A DNA stretch of 28,503 nucleotides from Chara braunii (taxonomy: Eukaryota; Streptophyta; Charophyceae; Charales; Characeae), in contig BFEA01000515.1 in assembly GCA_003427395.1 (NCBI GenBank), positions 286,159 to 314,661 on the forward strand, in the 5' to 3' direction. The notes under the pieces are model-generated. The model was not told where the DNA came from. It saw only the letters and a program-made list of their open reading frames with translations, and did no database searches. Below, piece by piece: positions 1-11,049 of this stretch (positions are counted from its first letter, which is position 1; each line of letters starts with the position of its first letter). Made by a program: the position numbers and the translations under genes.

Positions 1-1570
1 GTCGATCCGTGTTCAGGTTCTCGTCACTTAACATATGGCTCTGTCGACTACGTGGAAACACAAGGGCAACTGGTGTCGTCTCGATCTCGCGCACATATCT
101 GCGCGGGGGTGGTTCACATCAAAAGGGACAAGCAATGAAGTCATGAAAGGAATGAACGAGCGAGAATGAATACAGAACAAGAAAACGAATCACAGAAAAG
201 GAATGAACGAGCGAGAGTGAACAGCATGGAGGAATGGACGCAGCGGACTCGAATCCCTTCATGCCGACAACGGCACCCGCCACCCGCTATACGTGCCACG
301 ATGCAACGCATCTTATGCGCACACAAGCATGCTCCTCAACCCCAACGCTAGCAGTTGTAGTCGATGGAGGACACGTGGGCAGACAAAACAACACTGTACC
401 TTGAATGGCGCGGTCGGCCACATCACGAGGGCGAAGCGCAGACGACGGCGGACACGCGATGACGCGGAACGCAAAGAGGGGATGTCAAAGCTCAGTCGAC
501 AGAGGCGATGGCGGGGGTAAATCAAGACGCCCGCTCTCAGAGACACGAGGCGCGACAGCGAATTTTGTGCAGGGGATGGAGGAAGTCGCTTACATGGCGT
601 CGCGCAGATCAGCTCGTCGGGCAGGAGATGCAAATGGGCAGCACCAGATCCCAGTCAGATGCTCATCTGTCGTCGCACCCCACGCCAGGTTCGAAAATGC
701 ACGTCGGACGCCCGCGCAGGAAGTGCCACAGACACCATGTTAGGAGACGCACTATGGTCGTCCGATCCGCAAATCGTACGGCCAGAATGCGACTTCGCAA
801 TGTGCACTGCGGAAAACCGGGCCCAACCGCCTCCGCCCTCCCCCCCCCCAAAACCCTCCAGACGCACACCGAAAAACACCCCCCTCCGCGCAGCCCGAAA
901 ACCCCTTTGGCGGGGCCCGCGAACGCGAACACAAGAACGCAAGGGGCCAGGGACGACGACCCTTTTCCATGATGCCCAGGAAGGCCCTGTTCGAAGGGAC
1001 TTTCTTTTGCCATGTCGCGCGCACCGGGTCCCCCCTGGCGGGAAATTTGACGTGTGGCCACCGTTCGATGCACGAAACGACGTGTGGCCAACCTGTCGCG
1101 GCGTCAAACGAACCCTGTGAGGCACTCCGAAATGGAAGACCCGAAGGGGACCTGACCCACGCGCGCCTACAAATACGAGCGGCGCCCGGGGCGTGAACGC
1201 CGCTTTCTGCGTTTTTTGCTGGGTAGATGCTTCCGGACGGACGCCTCGCACCACCATTGTCGTCAACACCATCGCCCCGCCCAGCTGGAGCACCATAGGT
1301 AGCGAAGCGAACGGACAGCCGTTTAGAACCCTGGTCGCCACCTTTTCTACGACGCACCTCCCTCCACCTCCCTAGTCGCTGCCCGTGTCATCTTCGACGT
1401 CACGCGTCGACATCCCGTCGACTCAACGACGACATCTCGATTCTGGATCAGCGCATCCGACGCTCCACACATTACCATCGCCGACACAAAGCGCATGACA
1501 CAAGGTCGCAGCATTCCTATCTCGATCGACGACGGGATCCGCACGCATCTTCACTCGACACTCTCACAAG
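1..1570. other. GC-rich region without a supported gene
   Basis: Several overlapping open frames run on both strands here, as expected from GC-rich DNA with few stop codons. None has recognisable motifs or consistent codon structure. A homopolymer of about 10 C lies near 841-850. A short local repeat of a CGTGTGGCCA core occurs near 1050 and 1081. The region ends in AAG|GTAAGT at 1568-1576, a textbook 5' splice site. The upstream 300-400 bp could therefore be a first exon or 5' UTR of an unseen gene, but I found no matching downstream exon. Confidence 0.4.
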
Positions 1571-1576
1571 GTAAGT
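1571..1576 (+). promoter_or_regulatory. Candidate 5' splice site (AAG|GTAAGT)
   Basis: The sequence CACAAG|GTAAGTGC matches the eukaryotic donor consensus. It is followed by GT/T-rich DNA that would suit an intron. There is no recognisable coding exon upstream, so it is only a candidate. Confidence 0.25.
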
Positions 1577-1652
1577 GCGCACGAACCCGGGACGTGTGTG
1601 TTTCTGTGAGCGCTTGTGGGCGGTTTTTCTGCTGACACATCAGCGCTGTTTG

Positions 1653-1800
1653 GACGAGTGTGTGTTTGCATGTGCGCGTGCGGTTGTGTTTGTGTTTGCT
1701 TGTGCGTGACGAGTGTGTGTTTGCGTGTGCGCATGCGGTTGTGTTTGTGTTTGCTTGTGCGTGACGAGTGTGTCTTTGCATGTNCGCGTGCGGTTGATTG
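1653..1800. repeat. 55-bp GT-rich tandem repeat
   Basis: Units beginning GACGAGTGTG start at 1653, 1708 and 1763, giving an exact 55-bp period and about 2.6 copies. Within each unit GTTTGTG/GCGTGCG sub-motifs recur, so the array probably grew from a (GT)n-like seed. An undetermined base lies at 1783. The open frames across it follow the low complexity and are not genes. Confidence 0.85.
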
Positions 1801-1963
1801 TGTGTTGGAGTGTTTTTTTTTCGGGTTTGCGTATGTGGTGTCTCTACTTGAGGAGCGTGTTTGTGTACGCGATCCCGAAGGCACTCCTGCTGTATTCTGG
1901 CGTTGAGCGGCATGCGTGCGTAATAACCGGCGATTCCGCAAGCTCTAATGAAGAACTGTAATC

Positions 1964-2497
1964 TGTTGTCCATCTATCCATCCATTGTATCTCTGTCGCC
2001 GCGTGGTTCGACCAATCACACTTTGGGCACGTCGACGGCTACGACATTCAAACATCAAACAGGAACAATGGAGTGTGGTCAGTGGTCAGGATGTGATGAA
2101 CTGATGAATGTCGATAGCTCCGATCGAACATGCTGTGGCCAGTCACGAAACATAAACACCCCGCGCTCGATCGGATATTTCTCCGTTCATCATTTCCATA
2201 CACAACAAGAGCACACGAGATCCACACGTTTGTGTGTGGATCTCATGTGATCTTGTTGCGTATGAAACTAATGAATGGAGAAACATCCGGTCGAGCGCGG
2301 GGTGATTATGTTTCGTGACCGACCACAGTCTGTTCGATCGGAGCTATCGGCATTCGTCAGTTCATCACATCCTGACCACTGACCACATTCCATTGTTCCT
2401 GTTTGCTGTCCCAACACAGTAGCCGTCGATCTTCCCAAAGGATGATTAATCGAAACACGCGGCGACAGAGACACAATAGATGGGTACATAGACAACA
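1964..2497. mobile_element. Long inverted repeat / foldback (MITE-like) element
   Basis: The left arm (1964-2227) is matched in reverse complement by the right arm (2234-2497). The central TCCACAC...GTGTGGA pairs around a 6-nt loop at 2228-2233. In about 120 nt aligned by eye (from 2071) there were 11 mismatches and essentially no indels. Similarity stops abruptly at TGTTGTC (1964) and GACAACA (2497), which therefore look like element ends. No clear target-site duplication is visible. The near-identical peptides readable on each strand are a consequence of the palindrome, not genes. It resembles a non-autonomous foldback/MITE; no transposase is inside. Confidence 0.85.
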
Positions 2498-2689
2498 TTC
2501 CTTGATTTGATAGTATTCATTATTCATTATAGACAGTCCAGAGCACAAGGTAGATAATATCCCTTGATTAAATGCAGTCCAGATCGATGAAGCACGATCA
2601 GATCACTCTCGACATTGTCATCGCGTGTTTCGATCGGCCGTTCATTGGGCAGTTCTCATGAGCTGAGTAACTGATGCATGATGAAAGCT

Positions 2690-3030
2690 TCGATCGAGCG
2701 CGAGGCGACCGGTCACGAAACATAATAACCGCGCTACAGATCGGATCTTTCTCCACTCATCAGATCAATCATCCACATGTGAGTGGTGACATCGGCCATA
2801 CTGCACGTGAGTGATGAACAGGACCATCATGATTGATCACGATACTGCCGCTGATCTGCCGAATGGATGATCAATCAAAGCAGGAGGTGACATTGTCGGG
2901 ACAGCAGACGCACCCAGTCGACCAATCGCCGAATACGAACAGAGAGTTCGCGATCGGTCGATTGATCGCGTGTGTTGTCTCAACGTTGTCACCGCGTGTG
3001 TGTTTTTCGCCAGTATCAAATGTAATAACA
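2690..3030. repeat. Diverged relatives of the foldback arms
   Basis: 2700-2760 (GGTCACGAAACATAATAACC and the following CGGATCTTTCTCC) matches the inner part of the 1964-2227 arm. 2840-2900 (GATGATCAATCAAAGC followed by GGAGGTGACA) matches the outer part of the 2234-2497 arm in the same orientation. 2969-3010 echoes the outer arm again. So fragments of the same family, more diverged and rearranged, lie directly downstream of the intact palindrome. The DNA from about 3030 to 3585 is otherwise unremarkable and holds no supported gene. Confidence 0.55.
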
Positions 3031-3588
3031 AAACACACGTGGCATCGTGCGCGAACGACCAACATGGCGGCGAGCGACCGATCCATCACACTCGTTGATG
3101 TACCCCGAGCGAACAATAGACTGGTCAATAGATCCACCACTACCAACATCACTGAACGACTGTTCGGACTGCGGTCAGACGACCGGTTGATCCAGCAGTC
3201 CACCAACCACACAGCCAAACGTGTGTTTGCGTTGCTACCGTGGCATCACCCTCTGCGCGATCGCCCAACTGGCAAGCGTACCACCGATCCAGCAAACTGG
3301 TTGACAGGAGAGCGTTGGCACAAGTAACTGATTAGTTGATTGATCGACTTCTCGGTTTGTGGTTGGACAATTAGCTGATTGATCGGCCGGTCGCCGACTA
3401 GGGCACCGACATGCCAGCCGAGCGGTTCACTTTTCTCGCCCCGATTGCAGTGCATTCGACCTGCCTCCTCGTCCATTGGTCGTACGCAGCGCGCAGGGCA
3501 ATTGGTCCACCACACAGTAGAAACCCGTGAAAAAGGTCGATCCCTGTTCGAGAATGGACAAAAGACAGTTCGTGACGACGTTGTTGCA

Positions 3589-3760
3589 CATCGAACGTTG
3601 CTGGCCATCGAACCTTGTCGGCCATCGAACCTTGTTTGGCATCGAACCTGGCGCCCCATCAAATCTCGGCGGGCATCGAAATGTTGGCGGACATCGAACA
3701 CCACTGGACGGCAAACCTCGTCGGTCATCGAACCTTGTTGGTCATCCAACGACGAACTTT
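3589..3760. repeat. 17-bp minisatellite (CATCGAACCTTGTCGGC)
   Basis: CATCGAA-type starts occur at 3589, 3606, 3623, 3640, 3657, 3674, 3692, 3726 and 3743. This is a 17-bp period with one 18-bp step and one degenerate unit near 3709. A shorter copy of its right half reappears at 4344-4430, where it is the spacer between blocks of the 183-bp satellite. Confidence 0.85.
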
Positions 3761-3784
3761 TTCCAGCCACAACACGACAGCGGG

Positions 3785-5370
3785 GGACCTGTGAAAATGT
3801 GAAGTCCGTCGAGATCTGAACTTCAAGAAAGCACGGGAGGGCGAGTTTGATAGACATCTGTGTCTCTCCCACGTAATTTTGCCAAGCTCGGATCCCGGTG
3901 GACCTCCGGTTCACGCCTTCCGCAAGACCCAACACGCGGTGCAACCCCAGCGGGCAACCATAACGGTGGACCTGTGAAAATGTGAAGTCCGCTGGAATCC
4001 GAACTTCAAGAAAGAGGGGAAGGCGAGTTTGATAGACAGCTGTTTCTCTCCCACCGCATTTCGCCAAGTACGGATCCAGGCGAACTTCAGGTTCTTGCCT
4101 TTCGTAAAACCCAACTCGAGTTGCCACCGCAGTGCACAACCACAGCAGTGGACCTGTGAAAATGTGAAGTCCGCTGGAATCCGACCTTCAAGAAAGAATG
4201 GAAAGGCGAGTTTGACAGACATCTGTTTCTTTCCCACGGCATTTCGCCAAGTATGGATCACAGCGAACTTCAGGTTCTCGCGTTTTGTAAAACCCAACTC
4301 GAGTTGCAACCCCAATGCACAACAACAGCACTGGCTCGGAGGGCATCGAAATGTTGGCGGACATCGAACGCCAGTGGATGGCAAACCTCGTCAGTCATCG
4401 AACCTTGTCGGTCATCCAACGACGAACTTTTTGCAGACACCACACAACAGCGGGGGACCTGTGAAAATGTGAAGTCCGTCGGGATCCGAAATTCAAGAAA
4501 GCACGGGAAGGCGAGTTTGATAGACATCTGTGTCTCTCCCACGTAATTTCGCCAACCTCGGATCCCGGTGGACCTCCGGTTCATGCCTTCCGCGAGACCC
4601 AACACGCGCTGCAACCCCAGCGGGCAACCACAACGGTGGACCTGTGAAAATGTGAAGCCCGCTGGAATCCGAACTTCAAGAAAGAGGGGAAGGCAAGTTT
4701 GATAGACAGTTGTTTCTCTCCCACCGCATTTCGCCAAGTACGGCTCCCGGCGAACTTCAGGTTCTTGCCTTTCATAAAACCCAACTCGAGTTGCCACCCC
4801 AGTGCACAACCACAGCAGTGGACCTGTGAGAATGTGAAGTCCGCTGGAATCCAAACTTCAAGAAAGAATAGAAAGGCGAGTTTGACAGACAGCTGTTTCT
4901 TTCCCACGGCATTTCGCCAAGTACGGATCCCGACGGACTTCAGGTTCTCGCCTTTCGTGAAACCCAACTCGAGTTGCAACCCCAGTGCACAACAACAGCA
5001 CTGGACCTGTCAAAATGTNAAGTACGCCGGGATCCGAACTTCAAGAAAGAATGGAAAGGCGAGTTTGACAGACAACTGTTTCTCTCCCACGACATTTCGC
5101 GAAGTACGGATCCCGGCGAACTTCAGGCTCTTGCCTTTCGTAAAACCCAACTCGAGTTGCAACCCCAGTTCACAACCACAGCAATGGACCTGTGAAAATG
5201 TGAAGTCCGCCGGAATCCGAACTTTAGGAAAGAATGGAAAGGCGAGTTTGATAGACAGCTGTGTCTCTCCCACGGCATTCCGCCAAGTTCGGATCCCAGC
5301 GAACTTTAGATTCTTGCCTTTCGTAAAACCCAACTCGCCAGTGCACAACCTTAGCGAGGGACCTATGTCG
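3785..5370. repeat. 183-bp tandem satellite with higher-order structure
   Basis: The anchor GGACCTGTGAAAATGTGAAG begins at 3785, 3968, 4150, 4455, 4638, 4820, 5003 and 5186, with a degenerate copy at 5359. Steps are 182-183 bp except 4150 to 4455 (305 bp, containing a 122-bp minisatellite-derived spacer) and the last (173 bp). The first monomer type (3785) is most like the fifth (4455), not its neighbour, so a block of three monomers plus spacer was duplicated with a 670-bp period. Since 183 = 61 codons, the minus strand stays open for long stretches and yields a repeating peptide. I regard that as a by-product, though a repeat protein is not excluded. An N is at 5019. Confidence 0.9.
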
Positions 5371-5768
5371 TTTGATTGCTCGCCAACTATGTTTACGAGT
5401 GTCAGCGTCCCCGTGTGTGTCGTTTGGTATGTGCGCATGGTGTGTAGGGCGCGTAATGGATGGGACCTTCTCGACACCACGAATCTTTGAATCGATCTTC
5501 TCGACACCACAAACCATGAGTCCCAAAACGCACATTCGCTTGGCAGAACCGTTTCCTCCTTGCGCGAGATTAGTGCGGCATTTCAACGGTGTGACTACGA
5601 TCCACGGAGCGACCGCAGAGGACTTCGACGAGGACCTCTCTCTCTCGGTCTCTCTCTCTCTCTCTCTTACCGAAATCATCACATGCATCATGAACATAGA
5701 GAATATAGAAATTCACCTTATGTACGTGCAACTTCTTATTTCATGCGATCACATGTTAATAACAAGCA
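5371..5768. other. Spacer with (CT)n microsatellite
   Basis: No gene is supported here. A CT microsatellite interrupted by GG occupies about 5636-5668. GATCTTCTCGACACCAC-type sequence is duplicated near 5466 and 5496. Confidence 0.6.
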
Positions 5769-6626
5769 ATGCCATCGTTATGTGGAGTGGAACTGAGATC
5801 ACATGTTGAAGGCGTTCGTTGTTGTATACACGGATGGAGTATTCAATTAGCGAGGCATACTCTGTCCAAGGTCGAAGAGAATGCCTTGCGCCACTTGAAA
5901 ACAAAGTTCAACAATTACCAAATAATATCAAGCACGAAGAATCCAGGAACGCAAGAGGAGTTAAGGTTTACGTTCCAGGACTTAAGTGTGCTAATGCGTG
6001 ATACACGATGGTTAACAGATGATATTATAAATTTCTACATGAATATGATAAGGGTAGACAATATATGTAGAACTACACATCATGAGTGCGATACGCCATC
6101 AAACACGTCCGCTGCAGACACCCGAGGATCGATTCCTAAAACAATAATATGCAACTTATTTTTTTTTGTTAAGTTTATGGATGAAAAGTTTGGATATCAC
6201 TATGCTAGAGTAGGCAAGTGGTTCAAGGAAGTAGTGATCGCGGAGAAAGACTTGATCTTAGCCACGTATCACAACAGTCATAAGAGGCATTGGACACTTG
6301 TTGTGATAGATCTCAGACGAAGAGTGATCGAGTATTACGACTCGATGGAAACAGACATAGACGTTGCCAAGAAGGCGGTCGCCAACGTGGCACGGTATGT
6401 GAAGGACACGTCATCAGAACAGGGAAAGGAAGTGGATACTAATCGCTTCAAAAAGAAATTGCGGGTCAGCGGCATTCCAAAACAGAAGGACATAAATTAA
6501 TGCAGGGTGTTTATTCTTGCGTATGCGTCTCTTTTGGCGAGAGGTCACTTGCCACCGTTCCAGTTCAGCATGGATGATATAAAGCATATCAGACACCGAA
6601 TTGCATTAGACTGTGTAGCATCGAGG
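5769..6626 (+). pseudogene. Ulp1/SENP-like cysteine protease (C48) pseudogene
   Basis: The 243-codon open part shows the C48 (ubiquitin-like protease) core in order. It has the substrate-side WLTDDIINFYMNMI (residues 81-94), a FFFVKF strand, then RHWTLVVIDL with catalytic His174 (codon 6288-6290). YYDSM follows with catalytic Asp191 (6339-6341). The family then has Q-x-N-x-x-D-C-G-V-F. Here PKQKDIN is followed by TAA (6498-6500) in the place of Asp, then TGC (catalytic Cys, 6501-6503) and AGG in place of Gly. The frame then continues VFILAYASLLARG for 41 codons and ends at a donor-like AG|GTAAGA (6626). C48 proteases cleave SUMO-type modifiers and are often carried by plant transposons. The chosen ATG follows an in-frame TAA (5760-5762), but the true N-terminus may lie in another exon. 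The broken domain should be inactive. Confidence 0.8.
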
Positions 6627-7079
6627 TAAGAGAACTTTTCGTGTTTACAATTGTATACGTGTCAATGTAGCTCGAATCACGCGGTACAGGGTGTTAGTTC
6701 AACAGAGCAATTTGAAAAGGATTCAGACTGATCATTTGAGACCAGTAGCGAGAGTTTCTAGTTGTGGACTCAATTTTCAACATGTCGGACTGTCGGAGCA
6801 TTGAATGGGAGGGTAGAAAGACTCTAACGCTACAGGCAGCAGCAATAGAAAGTCTTGAGTCCTTTTCCAATGAGGTACCTGATTATCCGCGATAATTCCG
6901 CCGATGCCATTCAACTAGGACAGACATTCGTGATAATTCTGCAGATGCCATTGAACAAGGTCGAAATTCTGAATTTGTCATTGCATATATTTTCTCACTC
7001 TTTGCTTGCCATCAAGAAAACCAACAGTGCCATGAAGTGTGTCTTTCCCTTTCTTGGCTAAAGGCCAAGGAAACATAAA
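6627..7079. other. Non-coding or intronic spacer
   Basis: This follows the donor-like GTAAGA at 6626 and could be an intron of the protease pseudogene. A ~42-bp direct repeat (ATTCYGCNGATGCCATT cores near 6895 and 6937) is the only structure seen. No gene is supported. Confidence 0.4.
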
Positions 7080-7815
7080 AAATATCAAATGAAACTTCAT
7101 CATAAGACCACATCGTATATCATGTAAGACATGTGATCAATGAATCATGACATACGATATAAAATATTATAATATATGGTGCATTTATTTATGATCTATG
7201 AATTGCAACCCTTGCGGTTTATTATCTAACGCATGTGGTGAATGCCTAAATGACACATGATCATATGGTCTATGTTCCTATCATCTATGATATATAACCG
7301 TCGTCTAGTCTAAGATTCCTTTGACCCAGAAGTTATGATTTATGAAATATGATGTACGCATCAGATCTATGGTATATGATCTATGATCTATGGTCTATGA
7401 TGTATGATTTATCATAAATGATGTATGATGCATGATGCATGACGTATGGTTTATGATCTATGTTGTTTGATCTCGGACCAACCGACCATGATGTACGCTC
7501 TATGACCAATGATCTATAATGTATCTTCCACAACCCATCCTATGATGTATGTTCCTATGTTGTATGATCTATAATATATAATCCATAGTTGATGTTCCTA
7601 TGATCTATGATATGTATTCAACGTCACAGCTGTGGTATTATGGTATGTGATGTATGATCTATGGTCCATGATGTATGATGTACAATGTATGATGTATGAT
7701 GTATAATATATATGATATATGATGTATGATGTATGATTCATGATCAATGATGTATGATGTATGATTCATGATCAATGATGTATGATGTATGACCTATGAT
7801 CTATGATGTATGTTC
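7080..7815. repeat. AT-rich TATGATS/GATGTATGATC simple repeat tract
   Basis: Hundreds of bases are built from variants of ATGATGT, ATGATCT and ATGATAT. They form a degenerate 7-8-bp-based array, with a clean 28-bp period late in it (GATTCATGATCAAT at 7735 and 7763). The tract is rich in GATC and in self-complementary words. No coding potential. Confidence 0.8.
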
Positions 7816-7944
7816 CACAACCCGTGCGACACCCGCTTTTCCACCATAAAACACAAGAAATTTAACGGTGTTCAATTTCGTGTTTTTAGAAAAAAATGTC
7901 AGTTTTAACGAAATGTCTGTTTGGTGAACTGCGCTCATCATTGC

Positions 7945-8546
7945 TCATTTTTCGAGCAGTACCCACTCCGTTGCCCCGGGATTTCTCCACAAGTTGTGTC
8001 GTACTATTGTGCACGGTTGACTGTGTCCGGATCTGATTTCGCCAGAGTGCTATGTGTCGCCACTTCAAACAAAAGTAGGAAACTTGTCAAAGCAGTTGTG
8101 CTTGTATCACGCAACGAGGTGATGATGGAGGGGTCAAAGTTCGTGCCTATGCGTGGGCGTCCTGGTGTAGATGGGTGGCCAGATTTGGTAATAGCAGGCG
8201 AGGTCAAAGACTATTCTTTGTGGCATGAGGTGCAAGAGAAAGTGTCGGACATATGAGACTGTATAGGTAATACCTTAGCACGACCAGGAGTGTTTTTGAG
8301 GATGAAATACATGTCCGTCTTTTTAGAGAATGCTAGAGTCGAGGACCCGCGGATCCACGTATACGGATCATCAATAAATGCTATGTATGGCTTCGGCTCA
8401 CGACCTTGTCCGCGTGGAACCCCCAACATCACTAGATCTGGACGGATTGTCAGACCTTGTGTGTAAGGGAAAAGTGTGCGGAGGTGTGGGATGCATGTGT
8501 GGAGCCGAAAATGATAAGAGAGAGGTGTTAGAGGCAGTAGTCGCAA
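7945..8546 (-). pseudogene. Unidentified broken coding segment
   Basis: On the minus strand one reading frame runs from 8546 to 8004 with a single TAG at 8211-8213. It stays protein-like for some residues past a second TAG at 8004-8006. The translation has varied composition and motifs such as KPYIAFIDDPYTWIRG, KKTDMYFILKNTPG, a CTSC pair and GHPSTPGRPRIGTNFDPS. This is unlike the low-complexity shadows elsewhere. The plus strand is also open over part of it (7921-8256), but less convincingly. I do not recognise the family. It sits between the AT repeat and the repeats of the large TE-like element and may be an exon of the same or another element. A real 5' end is not visible. Confidence 0.4.
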
Positions 8547-8673
8547 GTAGACGCTACACAGCGCACTTGTGGTTTTCCACGCAAGTACAGAACCTATATC
8601 ACGTACTTCGCATTTCTCTCCAACAACCTTCTTAAGTCCGGATCCCTGCCAGATGAGGACGATAACGTCAAAA

Positions 8674-9100
8674 TGTTATGTTCGCAGCTAAAGCATTGTC
8701 AAAATCGTGCTGCTTGATTCGATAGCGGATATATGCGCCGCTGAGGAAGATGACTCTGCCATTATCAACCGCACACCAGAAGCGGATATCGAAGGCGCAT
8801 AGCGCTGATGCACCGGCCTTGAGATAAGGAGAACGACCTCAAAATAGCATGTGCTTAGCTTGAGGATGATGCTTGAGGATGACGACCTCGATGAAGATCT
8901 TGCCTTTATCGAGCGCACAGTAGTCCGATGTCATCCTCCATGCGGCTGATACATCTGCTCCACATTTGATGTAAATCCCACGGCGAGTTACTGTTGTCGT
9001 GTGCTTGTCAAGGACACGACCATCATCCTCAGCGGCGGATGTATCCGCTATCGAATCAAGCAACACCATTTTGACAATGTTTTAGTTGCGAACATAGCAT
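8674..9100. repeat. Inverted repeat with palindromic core
   Basis: 8674-8760 is matched in reverse complement by 9016-9100, with about 255 bp between. The shared core GATTCGATAGCGGAT (8716-8730) pairs with ATCCGCTATCGAATC (9043-9057). Each arm contains a GCGGATRTATCCGC-like palindrome next to GCCGCTGAGGA. More diverged copies of the arm lie at 9255-9400 and 9505-9560, in both orientations. This is a cluster of one repeat family just upstream of the large TE-like pseudogene. It is probably subterminal element DNA, though no terminal inverted repeats or target duplications were identified. Confidence 0.65.
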
Positions 9101-9254
9101 TCGATGTCAAGCATGAGGCGATACTGCTTTCTACTCTAGCAGATACACCCCCGCTGCGTATCAAGACCCTGCCCTGACGAGCGCACAGTGTGTCGATGTC
9201 GTCGTCAATGAGGTGGACACATCTGCTTCAGTTTTGAGGTCAAATGCCTGACGG

Positions 9255-9560
9255 GTTCATCCTCAGCGGCGAATGTATCCGTTATTGAAGTCGTGCTGCT
9301 TTCTTCGATAACAGATACATCCGACGTTGAGGGTGATGGTTGTGCCCTAGACAAGCGCACGACAAAAGTAGCTCGCGGTCCATCAGGCTCATACATTCAC
9401 CCCAGACATGAGGACGATGACCCCGAACTGCCATGTGCTCAGTATGACCTGTGACAATGTGGAACTGCTTTATCATGCAGAAATGTCATGTGCTATTTTG
9501 AGCAGGGTCGAAGTCGTGTTGCTTCCTTCAATAGCGGATATATCTGCCGCTGAGGATCAG
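9255..9560. repeat. Further copies of the GCGGATRTATCCGC repeat
   Basis: Related cores occur at 9269-9282, 9311-9324 and 9534-9547. They are flanked by GTCGTGYTGCTTYCTTC-type sequence on one side and GCCGCTGAGGA or its complement on the other. Short in-frame peptides from these copies resemble one another (SIADISAAED type). This reflects shared ancestry of the repeats and not necessarily translation. Confidence 0.6.
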
Positions 9561-11049
9561 GATCTGGCGTCAACGTCGTTCTGCTTACTATCATGTTGAG
9601 TAGCGTGTTCTTCTTCGTGATTATCAAATGCAGATAAAATGACATCCGCTGGTGCTGGCAAACGAGCTGACTCTGCAGGAACGACTGTCGAGGGCGCAAT
9701 GCCCGAGTCTGGTGGAAATCGTGGTGGGCCTGCCTCGACTTCTAGCGGTGCTTCCGTAGCGGAGCGCGGTCAGCGTGGTTCTTCGGGTGGCAGGCACAGT
9801 GGCGGGACGAAGAGAAATCCTCTGTACTACGAGTATGACAACCGCCAGTGGTTTCTTGATTGGGTTTCTGCTGACGAGTCGGCGTTGACGAGTCCACCTT
9901 GCGGTGGAGTCGTCTTCGTGAAAGACCGTAATAATTTTCGACTCGTTGGGGCTGTGAGAGGGTGGGAAGATTGTTCGGAGGGAATTCGTACTTTCACCCT
10001 TCAGACAACATATGGGAAGAACGGTCATCCTGACGATGACGCCGAGGGTGTAAGATTGGCTTGGAAAAAGTTCCGAGGTTTTGGCAAACAAGCCACCATG
10101 CTTCCGTTTTACATGGCAATAACATCAGATTTAGAACCGTCTGTGCTCTTGCGGAGCTTCTTTGATGACTGGGAGAGAATAGTGCCACCAGCCAGGTGTT
10201 TAGATGTGTCGTAGGAAAATCGTATTTCGATGCCGATTACGTATGTCGGCGATGACGAGGACCTCACTCGAACTTCAGAAATGTCGACCGACGTTGCTAC
10301 GGAGGGTGCGGCTGGACTGCTTGACCCTAACTCTGTTCCTGAGCAGCAAGAACCCTCAGGTGCTTATGAACAATCCGAGCCGGAAGGTGAAGCTGTCGAA
10401 CGCAGACATGCGGAGGGGGCGGTCGCCGAGGTGACTCAGACTCCAGAAAGTGCTATGACTGGGGTGAAGATGACTGGAGTTAGCACTCCTAGAGGACATC
10501 CTAACGTTGCGGAGCAGCAAACGGGTGGGGGCATGGGTAGAAGACCTGTTGCGGTGGGAGAAAAAAGAATCGACGAAGAATTTGGAAGCGAGGGGGATGG
10601 AGACGAAGACACACCTCGTGTATCTTCACAGAAGAAAAGGAAAACGAGTACCCCTCGCCAGATATCTGACAAGAAGAGGAAGTCGATAGGGAAGAACCCT
10701 GAAACATCGAAGGGGAGACGGAGAGGTGGATCGGGGTAAGGGTCATCGAAAGGCAAGCGGGCACAAGCTGATGAAAATAGCAGTGGGGACGATAAGGAAA
10801 AGGTTATCGATCTGGACGTCGGGTACTTTCTGCAATGGAAAGAGGGTGTAAAGAAAGATGTCACTTTTTCTGTCAACCTGGAGAGGGTATTGGAGTTGCC
10901 ACCGTGGGAAAGGCAATACAATCATTGTTCGATCGACCCGACCCACACGGCATACATATTGCGGTCTAAGATGGATGCCTTCAAGAAAAAAGGAAAGACG
11001 TCCGAGAAGCCAGTTTTGAAATAGGCGTCAATCGTACGGCTTCCCAACC

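Noticed and set aside
655-1341. A 228-codon minus-strand open frame
   Set aside because: Several frames on both strands are open together in GC-rich DNA. No motifs were found, and composition is dominated by Gly/Arg/Pro as expected from C/G runs.
1948-2498. Two similar proteins of 100 and 76 codons on opposite strands
   Set aside because: They come from the two arms of one palindrome and have no independent evidence of coding.
3589-3760. CRISPR-like array of short repeats
   Set aside because: The 17-bp units are contiguous with no unique spacers, and the sequence is eukaryotic.
3246-5510. Long open frames on both strands across 3.2-5.5 kb as genes
   Set aside because: They are by-products of the 183-bp (61-codon) satellite. 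The 182-bp units break the frame and no start or splice context is conserved.
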